Shown here in pieces: positions 7,073 to 16,301 of a stretch of DNA of 64,000 bases. Under the pieces are notes generated by a model that was not told the DNA's origin, did no database searches, and saw only the letters and a program-made list of their open reading frames with translations. The stretch lies in the NCBI GenBank assembly GCA_016722465.1, contig JADKJC010000002.1:572501-636500 (forward strand), read 5' to 3'. Positions within the stretch are counted from its first letter, which is position 1. Every line of letters starts with the position of its first letter. Source of the stretch: Chitinophagaceae bacterium (GTDB lineage: Bacteria > Bacteroidota > Bacteroidia > Chitinophagales > Chitinophagaceae). Both the position numbers and the translations under genes were made by a program.

Positions 7073-8365
7073 TTACTCAGCAACATTATCCACAGAAGGC
7101 TTATCAAACTGGTAGATCACGATACCAACAAGCAAAATGCCAATACCTATGAAACTTTCCACAGGCCTGTCTCGCATGGTGAAGATCAATACGCCGGCAT
7201 TGAATAAAAGGAAGATGATCTGCAAAATTGGTTTGAAAGGACTTACGAAAACATTGGCATCCTCTTTCTTTTTTAAAAATAAACTTGTTGCCACAGTCAG
7301 TGATGCCATCAATTGCAATACGAAGCCTGCATATAATAATACCTTTTCAAATGATCCACTCAGTGCAAGCAAAATTGAGATGATCACATGCGCCCATACT
7401 GCCGTTACAGGAACCAGGTGCTTATTGCGTTTTGCCAAGGGTTTCCATAAACGGTATTCATTGGCCATCGCCCAGGTAACCCTTGGGCCTACCCACAAAT
7501 AAGAACTGATGGTAGCAATTAACTGTATGGCGATAAAAACACTTACCCATTTACCACCGGTACTACCAAGCAAATTATTGAAGGCAGTGAATGTTACTTC
7601 TTCCTTCCCTTCCAATTGTGTAACGGTTCCATTGTTTAATAAAGCAAATTGAAAGAGTATATATATCACTGCTACAAACAACGTACTTCCGATCAATGCA
7701 CGGGGCAGGTTCTTTCGTGGATCTTTAATCTCATCCACCACATAGGCAGCAGCATTCCATCCTGTGTAAGCAAATGATACATAGATCATCGATTCTGCAA
7801 AACCGGGGCGAACAATCTCCTGCTGCCAGCTATTATCAAAGAGAAATGCGTTGTTTGTATTGCCCGAAATAACAAAACCAAGTACCACTAAAATTATGAT
7901 GAACAATACTTTTATAACAGTCGTAACATTCTGAAACCTGCTGCTGTGGCGGATGGTAAAACTGTGCATCAAACCTATCAAAACGATCACGCCAATGGCC
8001 AGCCACTTATTTCCATTTAAACCAAAGGGTGCCAGGTATTTGGTAAATGCCATGGCGGCTAAAGCAACAGGCGCAGAGAAACCAACTGTCAATCCTGCCC
8101 ATGCAGACAGGTAGCCCAGCATTGGATGAAACACCCTTGACAGGTAAATATAATCGCCCCCGGATTCTTTAAAATGCGTACCTAATTCTGCATAAGCAAA
8201 TGCTCCAAACAAAGCCAGCAACCCACCTGCCAACCACAAGATGAGGATGGTCCAGCTATTTTGCAGAGAAGATAACTGGAAACCAAGACTGGTGAATACA
8301 CCAGTGCCGATCATGTTGGCCACTACTATGGAGAAAGCTGTTATAATACTGATCCTTCTTTTCAA
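7073..8365 (-). CDS. APC-family amino acid permease
   Basis: Polytopic inner-membrane amino acid/polyamine transporter of the amino acid-polyamine-organocation superfamily, with about 12 predicted helices. The N-terminal KRRISIITAFSIVVANMIGTGVF matches the first-helix motif (GTGVF) of the family, and GWNAAAYVVDEIKDPRKNLPRAL is the conserved loop after helix 6. The reading frame is open as far as 8527, but that extension overlaps rpsG and its terminator. No ATG follows, so I chose TTG at 8365, which has AAAGAG about eight bases upstream and gives about 430 residues. An ATC at 8380 is an alternative. Substrate unknown. Confidence 0.85.
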   Translation of the reverse strand: MKRRISIITAFSIVVANMIGTGVFTSLGFQLSSLQNSWTILILWLAGGLLALFGAFAYAELGTHFKESGGDYIYLSRVFHPMLGYLSAWAGLTVGFSAPVALAAMAFTKYLAPFGLNGNKWLAIGVIVLIGLMHSFTIRHSSRFQNVTTVIKVLFIIILVVLGFVISGNTNNAFLFDNSWQQEIVRPGFAESMIYVSFAYTGWNAAAYVVDEIKDPRKNLPRALIGSTLFVAVIYILFQFALLNNGTVTQLEGKEEVTFTAFNNLLGSTGGKWVSVFIAIQLIATISSYLWVGPRVTWAMANEYRLWKPLAKRNKHLVPVTAVWAHVIISILLALSGSFEKVLLYAGFVLQLMASLTVATSLFLKKKEDANVFVSPFKPILQIIFLLFNAGVLIFTMRDRPVESFIGIGILLVGIVIYQFDKPSVDNVAE

Positions 8366-8384
8366 AAGCTGCTCTTTGATGACT

Positions 8385-8422
8385 AAAATTAAGAAAGGCT
8401 GCTCTTTACAGAACAGCCTTTC
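8385..8422 (-). terminator. Terminator after rpsG
   Basis: On the minus strand GAAAGGCTGTTC pairs with GAGCAGCCTTTC across a 6-base loop, followed by a T-rich tract. It lies about 23 bases beyond the rpsG stop. It ends the rpsL-rpsG unit, so the permease downstream probably has its own promoter or depends on readthrough. Confidence 0.85.
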
Positions 8423-8444
8423 AATAATATTATTAGTTACCAGA

Positions 8445-8912
8445 TTAAACCCTGAAGTGAGCAAATGCCTTGTTGGCTTCTGCCATACGGTGGGTATCTT
8501 CCTTCTTTTTGTATGATGCACCTTCACCTTTGCTTGCTGCTACAATTTCATTGGCTAATTTCTCAGCCATGCTTTTACCGTTTCTTTCACGGCTGTAACG
8601 TACCATCCATTTGATGCTTAAAGATATCTTCCTGTCGGCACGAACCTCTGCAGGAATCTGGAAAGTAGCACCACCAATACGGCGGCTGCGAACTTCTACA
8701 CCAGGAGTAATATTGGTCAACGCTTTTTTCCAAATTTCATACCCATTTTCACCAGTTATTTTTGACACTTTATCAATAGCATCGTAAAAAATGATGTAAG
8801 CACCACTTTTTTTACCAGCCCACATAATGTTGTTTACAAAACGTGTTACCAGTTTATCATTAAACTTAGGATCTGGCGCTAAAGGAATCTTTTTCGGTTG
8901 TGATTTACGCAT
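8445..8912 (-). CDS. rpsG: 30S ribosomal protein S7
   Basis: 155-residue primary 16S rRNA-binding protein of the small subunit head. It starts MRKSQPKKIPLAPDPKFND and contains the S7 signature around GGATFQIPAEVRADRKISLSIKW and SMAEKLANEIVAA. Length and sequence are ordinary. It lies 103 bases after rpsL on the same strand. A strong terminator follows, and elongation factor G (fusA), which usually comes next in the str operon, is not here. Confidence 0.97.
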   Translation of the reverse strand: MRKSQPKKIPLAPDPKFNDKLVTRFVNNIMWAGKKSGAYIIFYDAIDKVSKITGENGYEIWKKALTNITPGVEVRSRRIGGATFQIPAEVRADRKISLSIKWMVRYSRERNGKSMAEKLANEIVAASKGEGASYKKKEDTHRMAEANKAFAHFRV

Positions 8913-8995
8913 TGTTTAATTTTGATTTTAGGCTGAATTTCTTCAAGTATTAAAACTTTACTCAACCGTTTTTAAATATTATTTACTTCCTACTA

Positions 8996-9014
8996 CCCCT
9001 TTAGGGGATGGGGG
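8996..9014. repeat. GC-rich palindrome just after the rpsL stop
   Basis: CCCCTTTAGGGG (8996-9007) followed by ATGGGGG lies directly beyond the rpsL stop. A similar arrangement of CCCC/GGGG palindromes follows the guaB stop at 45509-45541. It looks like a dispersed intergenic palindrome family. The T-run expected of a terminator is absent. Confidence 0.45.
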
Positions 9015-9015
9015 C

Positions 9016-9396
9016 TTATTTCTTTGCTTTTTCTTTCTTGGTACCGTATTTACTACGGCTTTTCTTACGGTCTTTTACACCAGCAGTATCCAGGCTACCA
9101 CGAACGATATGATAACGTACACCCGGTAAATCTTTTACCCTTCCCCCACGGATCAACACAATGGAGTGTTCCTGCAGGTTATGGCCTTCACCTGGTATGT
9201 AGGCAATCACCTCTATCTTGTTGGTCAAACGCACTTTAGCAACTTTACGCAAAGCAGAGTTTGGTTTCTTAGGAGTGGTTGTGTACACCCTTGTGCAAAC
9301 GCCACGGCGCTGCGGACAGGAGTCCAAAGCCCTTGATTTACTCTTTGCAGTGATAATTGTTCTTCCTTTTCTTACTAACTGTTGTATTGTAGGCAT
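9016..9396 (-). CDS. rpsL: 30S ribosomal protein S12
   Basis: 126-residue decoding-centre protein. It begins [12 protein letters not shown] and shows [34 protein letters not shown] and the streptomycin-region motif [29 protein letters not shown]. The lysines of TPKKPNSA (the classic streptomycin site) are unchanged. It is the first gene of a short rpsL-rpsG unit. The lysine-rich tail KKEKAKK is usual in this phylum. Confidence 0.98.
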   Translation of the reverse strand: MPTIQQLVRKGRTIITAKSKSRALDSCPQRRGVCTRVYTTTPKKPNSALRKVAKVRLTNKIEVIAYIPGEGHNLQEHSIVLIRGGRVKDLPGVRYHIVRGSLDTAGVKDRKKSRSKYGTKKEKAKK

Positions 9397-9543
9397 TACT
9401 AACCTTTTTAAATTTGGACGGCGAAGGTATGTATTCTCTTTTAATTAAGAAACATTAAAAGGTATTTTTTTCAGATTTTCTCAAGAAAATCCGGCGCTAA
9501 CCCCAACATGCACGGCATTCCGGAGAAATAAACCGGAAACAAA

Positions 9544-9569
9544 GCTGGCTTTCTTTACAGAAAGCCAGC
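9544..9569 (-). terminator. Hairpin downstream of the T9SS cargo gene
   Basis: GCTGGCTTTCT and AGAAAGCCAGC form a perfect 11-bp stem with a 4-base loop, about 58 bases beyond the stop of the minus-strand gene. On that strand it is followed by TTTGTTT, so it is a plausible terminator. The remaining sequence between 9397 and 9626 shows no gene. Confidence 0.65.
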
Positions 9570-9626
9570 AAAACACTTTTGAAAAAACATTGAAAACCAG
9601 TTGGTTTTTAAGTGAACACTAAAAAT

Positions 9627-12600
9627 CTACTGGAAAATTATTTTTTGAACTACTTCTTCCTTTGTTGTTAAGTCCATCAGCTTCAGGATATAAAGCCCGG
9701 TTTGCATATCACCTGTCCGTTTTATTTGCAACAGGCTGCCGCCAATAGAATTGGTATGCTCAATTTCCCTGACGGCCTGGTTAAGCATATTCATCAATAC
9801 CACTTTAAAGGAATGCCCGGCCTGTTCTTTAAACTCTACTGTGAGCTCCGTATGAACAGGATTAGGGTAAATGCTAATTTCATCCGCCAATTTCTTTTTA
9901 CCCAGTAATATCACATTGCTATAGGTTACCGTATTATTATAATGAACCATTTTAAGCCGGTAATAATTCTTTTCGGGGTCTGGCAAGCCGTCCAGAAACT
10001 GGTATGTCGCTGCGGCAGATGAATTTACCAGCACATTTACGGAACCAATGTTACTGAATAAAGTACCATTTGTTTTTCTTTCTACTACAAACTTTTTTAC
10101 ATCGGCATTGGCAGCAATCCTCCAGTTCAACGCAATTTTATTACCTATATACTTTCCTGAAAACTGCTCCAGCGAAACAGGCAGGTAGTGATAACAGGAG
10201 CCATCCAGCCTGTAGTAATAGGTTCTTTTGATGCAGCCACTGTTTACAACCAGGTGGCAAACATATAAACCTGTATCAACGGGTGCACCATTGGGAAGGT
10301 AAATACTGTAGGTGCCGCCAAGATAAGTGCTGTCCGCTCCATCAATAGTGTGTTTCAGGTACCAGGCATAAGTTGAGTTGTACAAAGTATCTACCCGTAA
10401 AGTAGTGTACAGCTGGAAACAATTAAAATCTGAAATGATTCCATTGTTTGCCAAAGGCAGAATACTGGCGTCTTCAAGGCTGGCATTGCCACAGGCATCC
10501 AGCGCCCTTAACCTTACCAATGAATAAGTAGTGCCATTATTGATGGTAAATACCGGGCTTGTTTGTGGCGCTGTTACTATAGATGGCGTTGAAGGACTGC
10601 TTCCAATGATCTCGTATGTAAAAGGCCCAACACCATTTGAAACAACAGCACCCAGACTAAACCCATTTTGATCACATTGATAGGCGGAAGACCTGTCCAG
10701 TGTAGGATATTGATAAGGTGCAATGGTTACCGTATCATAAAAATACCGGTTACAGGCATCATTTGCTTTGTATCTTATTATATAAACAGCAGGCTCAAGA
10801 TTATTAAATGTGAATACGGAACCTGCAACAGTGTTGGGTATAAGTGATGAAGACAAAGTTGTATTATTCTTTTTAATAATCCGCACGGTAAGTGAACCGG
10901 TATTGGAAGATGCTGTAGTTACAATACTTCCCGAACCATTCAACCAGGTAGAGCTTGGGCACTTTGGAACAACCGTTGGAATATGTGAAATGATACTGGC
11001 AACAGTAGCGGTGGTTGCGGAGTCAGTGTTACCACAATTATCCGTTGCCAGAATCTTATACGTCTCTCCAATCAAGGTGCCGGGCACACTGTCGATGGTT
11101 ATACTCGTTGAATTATAAGAGCCTGCAAAAAACAGGTCGCCATTGGGGTTATATACCCTGATATTTACAGGAACCACGCCACCTGAAACGGTAATACTCA
11201 ATTTTGAAAATCCATAAGCACAGGATTTTTTAGCTGTTACTGCAACGCTTACAGGTAATGGTGCAGCAGTAAAACACCTGCTGATGGTAGTATCATAGCA
11301 ACCATCTGTAAGCTTGATGCAATAACTGCCGTAAGCCAGGTTTGTAAACACGCCAGTAGTATTACAGATAAGTTTTACGTTCGCACTATCGTAAAGACAA
11401 TATTTTGGATTGGTGATGTTTTGACCACCGGATGTATTCACGGAAAATGTGCCACAGGTTCTGTTGCTGATGGCAACATTGGATGATATAGAAGGCAACG
11501 GAGGGATTGCAGTAATATTATAGGTAAAAGTGGTATCGGGACAGCTGTTATGAGCACTTACAAAATAAGAACCATAAGTAAGATTATCAAAAACCCCGGA
11601 ATTATTACACACAACAAGTGTACTGTCGCTTTTGTACAAACAATAAAGCGGACTGATCAAATTTGAACCGTTCACTGACGCTGTAAAAGTAGAGCAGGCC
11701 CTGTTACTGATCTGTGAACTGATATTATTGATCACACTTGGACCAAATATTGAAATACATCTTGTAATAGTAGTATCATAACAGGAATCATAAACACTGA
11801 TACAATAGCTGCCATATTGCAAACTGTCAAACACACCTGTATTATTACACAACACAACCTGGCCCAAACTATCATATAAGCAATATGATGGATTGGTTAA
11901 GCTATCCCCGGTTACGGTTACCCCAAAATTATTACAGTTAAGATAACCGGGAGAGAGTGGCGATTGTACCACAGGTACTGGCTTTACCGCTGTAAAGCAT
12001 CGTTGTATGGTGGTGTCACGACAGGTATCGGTTGTATTGATGCAGTAGGAACCATAAACAAGATTATTGAAAACACCGGAATTATTGCAACCAATCAAGT
12101 TGTTTGCAGAATCATAAAGGCAATATTCAGGATTGGTTAACCCTACCTGTCCAGTAACAGATGCTGAAAATGAAAAACAGGTTTTATGATTGATGTTTAC
12201 AATACTGCCAACGCTGATCGGTGGGGGTGAAACAGTAAAGCACCTGGTAATAGTCGTGTCGCTGCAGGAATCATGTGCTTTGATACAATAACTTCCATAA
12301 CCAATATTATTAAACACACCTGTTGAATTACATACGATCTCCAATCCACTGCTGTCTGTTAAACAAAATTCCGGGTCAAAGAAGTTGCTTACGCCAGTTA
12401 CGGAAGCGGAAAACCAGTTACAGTTAATAGAATGCACATTGACAGAAGCTCCTACTGTTGGTTTAAAACTTACTGTTACCGGGAATTTTTTGATCTTTCC
12501 ACAGGCATCTTTCACTACAACTTCAAAAGTATTTTGCCCACCCAGATAAAAAGTGAACGAGGGGTTAGATGACCAAATGGTATCACCAGCACCTCTTACT

Positions 12601-13302
12601 ACTCCATACAAAAGCCCGGGTATACCGCTAACAGTGCTGATATTTCCCCTGCTGTCACTCACTCTTACATAGCCGGTAGCACTGTCACAAGAGAATTTTG
12701 TGAACCTGACGGAATCAATTTTCCAGGTATAATTATTAATGGTAACCAGCCTCGATTGAATACCCCCGCAGGAATCTGTAAGCCGGATAGTGTAAACCCC
12801 TGCAGATAAATTATTAAAAGTACCTGTTGAATTAGTGGTGCCCACGCCCATTGGTGAAGGTGCAACTATTGAATACCGGAATGGCCCCCTGCCAAAGGTT
12901 CGTGTAGCAAGGCTGATACTGCCGTTGCTGCCATTGTCACAACTTACATCAACACTGTTTAAAGTAAACCGGGGATCCCTGTAAGTTCCGGCCACACTCA
13001 CATTGGCAATATTAATGGTACAGTTGGTAACTATATCAGTAACGGTAAGTGTATAAACCCCGGCAGGCAAACCAGTGATAGAATCAGTACTGGTGAAATT
13101 GGTACTGATGGTACCTGCAACCTTATACTTGTAATTACCGGAGCCACCGGTTGCATTTACTTTGATGGAACCGGTAGCTGCACAACGGGACTCATAACTG
13201 ATATAGGTTACAGCAAATGAACTGCATATCTGTGCCTGAAGGTACAGTGGCATTACAGTGCTGAAAAGTAAAACGGTAAAAAAAGAAAGTAAAATTTTTC
13301 AT
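9627..13302 (-). CDS. Large T9SS-secreted repeat protein (type A sorting domain), frameshifted in the signal peptide
   Basis: A cell-surface or secreted protein of about 1220 residues. The main open frame starts at 13253 (MPLYLQAQICSSF). Upstream in another frame an ATG at 13302 begins MKNFTFFF; removing one base from the 7-base A/T run at 13278-13284 joins it as MKNFTFFFTVLLFSTV plus MPLYLQAQ, a good signal peptide. The start is therefore placed at 13302 across a +1 frameshift. The N-terminal third has SprB-like repeats (GGSGNYKY, LPAGVYTLTVTD). The centre has five tandem repeats of about 80 residues, each with several cysteines. The end (SIYPNPVHTELTVEF to KIIFQ) is a Por secretion-system (T9SS) C-terminal sorting domain. 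It is probably an adhesin or matrix protein. Confidence 0.85.
11265..12460 (-). repeat. Five tandem coding repeats of about 240 bp
   Basis: Near-identical blocks recur at about 11270, 11520, 11760, 12000 and 12240. Each encodes a unit with the pattern YCLYDS, CN-x-TGVF, YGSYCI, D-x-C-x-DTTI and RCFT. The unit length of about 80 residues is kept exactly over at least three steps (240 bases). The cysteines are conserved except in the fourth unit, which has YFV and YNIT instead of YCI and RCFT. Such repeats may recombine and change copy number. Confidence 0.8.
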
Positions 13303-13596
13303 GTTTTAAATTTTAAGTTTCAGAATAACTCATCACGTACTGCCGGCAATAACAACGCTATTGCCCAGCACGAATAGATTGCTGGAAACTTTTGTAAAAA
13401 CACCTGGGTATTTTTACCATCGGGTTTAAAACTGAAAAAACTAAAGGCAGGTAAGGTTAGGATCTTTCAAAATGGGAACTTTGGCTAATCTCAATACAGG
13501 ATACCTTGTTTTAGTTTTTCACAGAATACGGTTAATGGGTAGCAGGGGCTGTATTTCAATATAAAACACAGAATTCCCTACCCTTTGCAAACGAAA
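13303..13596. other. Non-coding gap with a short hairpin
   Basis: No credible gene is seen between the T9SS protein and ilvE. One perfect small hairpin, GGCAATA/TATTGCC (13345-13365), lies in what would be the 5' leader of the T9SS gene. A GGGTAG/CTACCC pairing near 13535-13583 is also possible. No known RNA family was recognised. Confidence 0.4.
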
Positions 13597-13623
13597 AAGG
13601 GGAACTATTATTATGCTCCCCTT
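13597..13623 (-). terminator. Terminator after ilvE
   Basis: AAGGGGA pairs with TCCCCTT around a 13-base loop. On the minus strand the stem is followed by Ts. It lies about 30 bases past the ilvE stop. Confidence 0.75.
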
Positions 13624-13652
13624 AAAATATTATTATACCTTTTTTCCACAGC

Positions 13653-14717
13653 CTATACAGGCCAAAGCCAGCCATGTGTATCTGGCTGATAACCATACCT
13701 TATAGCATCAATTCTATTTCTTACTTCGGGTGCTGTTTTCCACTGGGTTACATCAAAGGCCATTTCATAATCCTTGTACTTTAGTTCCTTTATCAGGGCA
13801 ATGGTGGCAGCAGTTCCGGTACCAAATATCTCTTTTAATTGCCCTGCTTTGTGTGCTTCAATAATTTCATCAATACTCAACGGCCTCTCCTCCACTTCAA
13901 AACCCATTTCTTTTAAAACGGTTATTACACTATCCCTGGTTACACCCGCCAGGATGGTTCCTTCTTCTAATCCGGGTGTGATCACTTTATCGCCAATGAT
14001 AAAAAAAGCATTCATAGTGCCACATTCCTGCACATATTTGTGTTCAAATGCATCCATCCACAATACCTGGTCATACCCTTTTTTATGTGCTTCCGCAGAA
14101 GGATATAACACAGCCCCATAGTTGCCTGCAGCCTTTGCAAATCCAATTCCACCGGGCACAGCCCTTACATATTTTTCTTCCGCATAAATACGCATGGGGG
14201 TGGCATAGTATGGTCCGGTAGGACTAAGAATGATAAGAAATTTATACTTTTCACTCGGCCGCACACCAATGGCAGCATCGCTGCTGATCATGAATGGCCT
14301 GATGTAGAGGGAATGATTTTCATTGGAGGGCACCCAATCTTTATCGATAGCGATCAGTTTCCTCAACCCTTCCATAAAAATGGCTTCCGGCACTTCCGGC
14401 ATCTGCATTCTTACCGCCGAAGCATTAAACCGTTTAAAATTATCATTCGGACGAAATATCTTTACGGAACCATCCTTTAACCTATACGCTTTGATCCCTT
14501 CAAAAATAGCCTGGCCATAATGAAGAACCGCCAATGACGGATCCAGCATCAACGATTGGTAAGGTACTATTTCTGGCGTTTGCCATTTACCATTCTCATA
14601 GTCTGCCACCAGCATGTGATCGGTAAAATATTTTCCAAACGGTATGTTTTCCAGGCTGATATCCTTGAGTTTACTTCTTTCGGCCAGCGTAACTTTAAAA
14701 TCTTTCTGAGCTTCCAT
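13653..14717 (-). CDS. ilvE: Branched-chain amino acid aminotransferase
   Basis: 354-residue class IV PLP aminotransferase that interconverts leucine, isoleucine and valine with their 2-oxo acids, using 2-oxoglutarate/glutamate. Visible features are LHYGQAIFEGIKAYR (substrate entrance), SLYIRPFMISSD, the KAAGNYGAVLYP segment carrying the probable PLP lysine, and the C-terminal EIFGTGTAATI phosphate-binding motif. Length fits the long eukaryote/Bacteroidota BCAT subfamily (about 350) rather than the E. coli form. It is a single gene with its own terminator. Confidence 0.95.
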   Translation of the reverse strand: MEAQKDFKVTLAERSKLKDISLENIPFGKYFTDHMLVADYENGKWQTPEIVPYQSLMLDPSLAVLHYGQAIFEGIKAYRLKDGSVKIFRPNDNFKRFNASAVRMQMPEVPEAIFMEGLRKLIAIDKDWVPSNENHSLYIRPFMISSDAAIGVRPSEKYKFLIILSPTGPYYATPMRIYAEEKYVRAVPGGIGFAKAAGNYGAVLYPSAEAHKKGYDQVLWMDAFEHKYVQECGTMNAFFIIGDKVITPGLEEGTILAGVTRDSVITVLKEMGFEVEERPLSIDEIIEAHKAGQLKEIFGTGTAATIALIKELKYKDYEMAFDVTQWKTAPEVRNRIDAIRYGYQPDTHGWLWPV

Positions 14718-14772
14718 TATCCTTAATTTTACGGCAAAGAAACAAAAATTTTAAGCAGTAAAGCACAGCTTC

Positions 14773-15274
14773 ATGAGTTTAGATAATATTCAACTGCAAT
14801 CAATCAGTATCCAGGAACTTTTCAGAAAAACCCTGGTGGGATTAAAAACCGCTGAAAAGACGGAGAAAAAACAACCGGTTTCATCCTTGAGTATTTTAGG
14901 GAAAAATATAAACCGTATTGTGATCATTGTAAACAATAATGAAGTTGCCTTTGTGCCTGATGAAGAACTGAACTTTCTGCTGGGCATATTGTCGGCCTGC
15001 AAACTGAATATGGATGATGTGGGTATTTTAAACCTTGCCAAATATCCATCAGCCGATTATAAAAAAAGTTGCAGAAGAATTAAGTGCAGAAAAAATACTA
15101 TTGTTTGGTGTTGACCCGGATACAATAAAACTACCCCTCTCTTTTCCGTATTACCAGGTACAGCAATATAACAGCCAAACCTATTTGTCTTCGCCTGTAT
15201 TAGCTGCTATACAGCATGATAAATCAGAAAAAACAAAACTGTGGAACTGTCTTAAACAAATTTTTTCAATTTAA
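14773..15274 (+). CDS. Conserved Bacteroidota protein before rdgB, split by a +1 frameshift (possible Pol III psi-like)
   Basis: Two overlapping frames (14773-15114 and one open to 15274) join into one protein of about 166 residues if one A is dropped from the seven-A run at 15061-15067: DYKK from the first frame continues as VAEELSAEKILLFGVDP from the second. The joined product has a basic, Gln/Lys-rich start, a VNNNEVAFVPDEELNFL segment and ends in KTKLWNCLKQIFSI. A short Lys-Leu-Trp C-terminal helix and a nucleotide-binding-like fold are faintly reminiscent of DNA polymerase III psi, but I cannot confirm the family. It lies 3 bases before rdgB, so it is probably the first gene of the rdgB-thioesterase unit. 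Confidence 0.6.
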
Positions 15275-15277
15275 TGT

Positions 15278-15865
15278 ATGACTGAACAATTAATATTTGC
15301 CACCAACAATCAAAATAAAGTTACTGAGGTTAAAAGCGTGTTGGGTAATTTGTTTGAAGTGATATCACTTAAAGAAGCTGGTATTGATATTGACATTCCG
15401 GAGCCTTATGATACGCTGGAAGAAAATGCTGCCACTAAATCAACCACCATTTTCAACATAACAGGAAAGAATTGCTTCAGTGAAGACACCGGCTTACTGG
15501 TGGACGCATTAAATGGCGAACCCGGCGTAAAAAGTGCACGCTATGCCGGTGACAATACCAATAATAAAGACAACATCAACAAGCTGTTGCTGAATTTAGA
15601 CAATATTGAAAACAGGAAAGCCAGGTTCAGAACGATCATCTCTTTAATATTGAATGGCACAGAGTACAGGTTTGAAGGCATTTGCACGGGGGTGATATTA
15701 ACCGGCCCCCGAGGCGAAAAAGGTTTCGGTTATGATGCTGTATTTATACCTGATGGCAGTGAAAAAAGTTTTGCAGAGATGGATACTGCGGAAAAGAATG
15801 TATACAGCCACCGAAAAAAAGCGCTGGCTAAACTAATTGATTTTCTTTCTGAAAAACAATATTGA
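15278..15865 (+). CDS. rdgB: XTP/dITP pyrophosphatase (RdgB/HAM1)
   Basis: 195-residue house-cleaning enzyme that hydrolyses ITP, dITP and XTP to monophosphates, preventing their incorporation into nucleic acids. It shows the N-terminal ATNNQNKVTE phosphate motif, TLEENAATKS, the acidic SEDTGLLVDALNGEPGVKSARYAG metal/substrate motif, GFGYDAVFIPDG and a C-terminal YSHRKKALAKL. Length is typical. It is followed after one base by a thioesterase gene and preceded by the frameshifted ORF; all three are on the plus strand. Confidence 0.96.
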   Translation: MTEQLIFATNNQNKVTEVKSVLGNLFEVISLKEAGIDIDIPEPYDTLEENAATKSTTIFNITGKNCFSEDTGLLVDALNGEPGVKSARYAGDNTNNKDNINKLLLNLDNIENRKARFRTIISLILNGTEYRFEGICTGVILTGPRGEKGFGYDAVFIPDGSEKSFAEMDTAEKNVYSHRKKALAKLIDFLSEKQY

Positions 15866-15866
15866 T

Positions 15867-16301
15867 ATGGGAAGAATAAAAATTGAAATGCCCTCAGTTA
15901 AACTTACGGAGATAAATATACCGGTTCGAATTACGGATATCAACTACGGCAACCATGTAGGCAACGATGCTTTTGTTGCAATCATACATGAAGCAAGGCT
16001 GCAATGGCTGAATCAAAAAGGATATTCAGAATTGAGTTTTGACGGTGCCGGCCTCATTATGAGTGATCTTGCTATGGAGTTTAAAAATGAATCTTTTTAT
16101 GGCGATTTGATTCATGCAGCGATCTATGCCGGTGAAATATCAAGAGTGAGTTTTGAATTGTATTACCAATTAACTACCGAAAGAGCCAATACAAGAATTC
16201 TGCTCATGAATGCGAAAACAGGAATGATCCACTATAATTATGAGACTAAAAAAACGGTATCGCTGAGTGACCGTATTAAAAATATTTTGTCAGGAAATTG
16301 A
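15867..16301 (+). CDS. Acyl-CoA thioesterase-like hotdog protein
   Basis: A 144-residue single-domain protein with the 4HBT hotdog pattern: VRITDINYGNHVGNDAFVAIIHEARLQWL carries the conserved Asp (D-x-N-Y-G-N-H) and the long hotdog helix, followed by the beta-strands MEFKNESFYGDLIHA and SFELYYQL. It probably hydrolyses an acyl-CoA. The frame is open upstream to 15837, but that would overlap the end of rdgB, so the ATG one base after the rdgB stop was chosen; another ATG lies at 15888. The stop abuts the aroE stop on the other strand with no gap. Confidence 0.82.
   Translation: MGRIKIEMPSVKLTEINIPVRITDINYGNHVGNDAFVAIIHEARLQWLNQKGYSELSFDGAGLIMSDLAMEFKNESFYGDLIHAAIYAGEISRVSFELYYQLTTERANTRILLMNAKTGMIHYNYETKKTVSLSDRIKNILSGN

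Noticed and set aside
8366..8527. N-terminal extension of the APC permease frame
   Set aside because: It overlaps the rpsG stop and its terminator hairpin and lacks family similarity; the TTG at 8365 gives a normal first helix.
9024..9448. Plus-strand ORFs opposite rpsL
   Set aside because: They are shadows of the conserved ribosomal protein gene.
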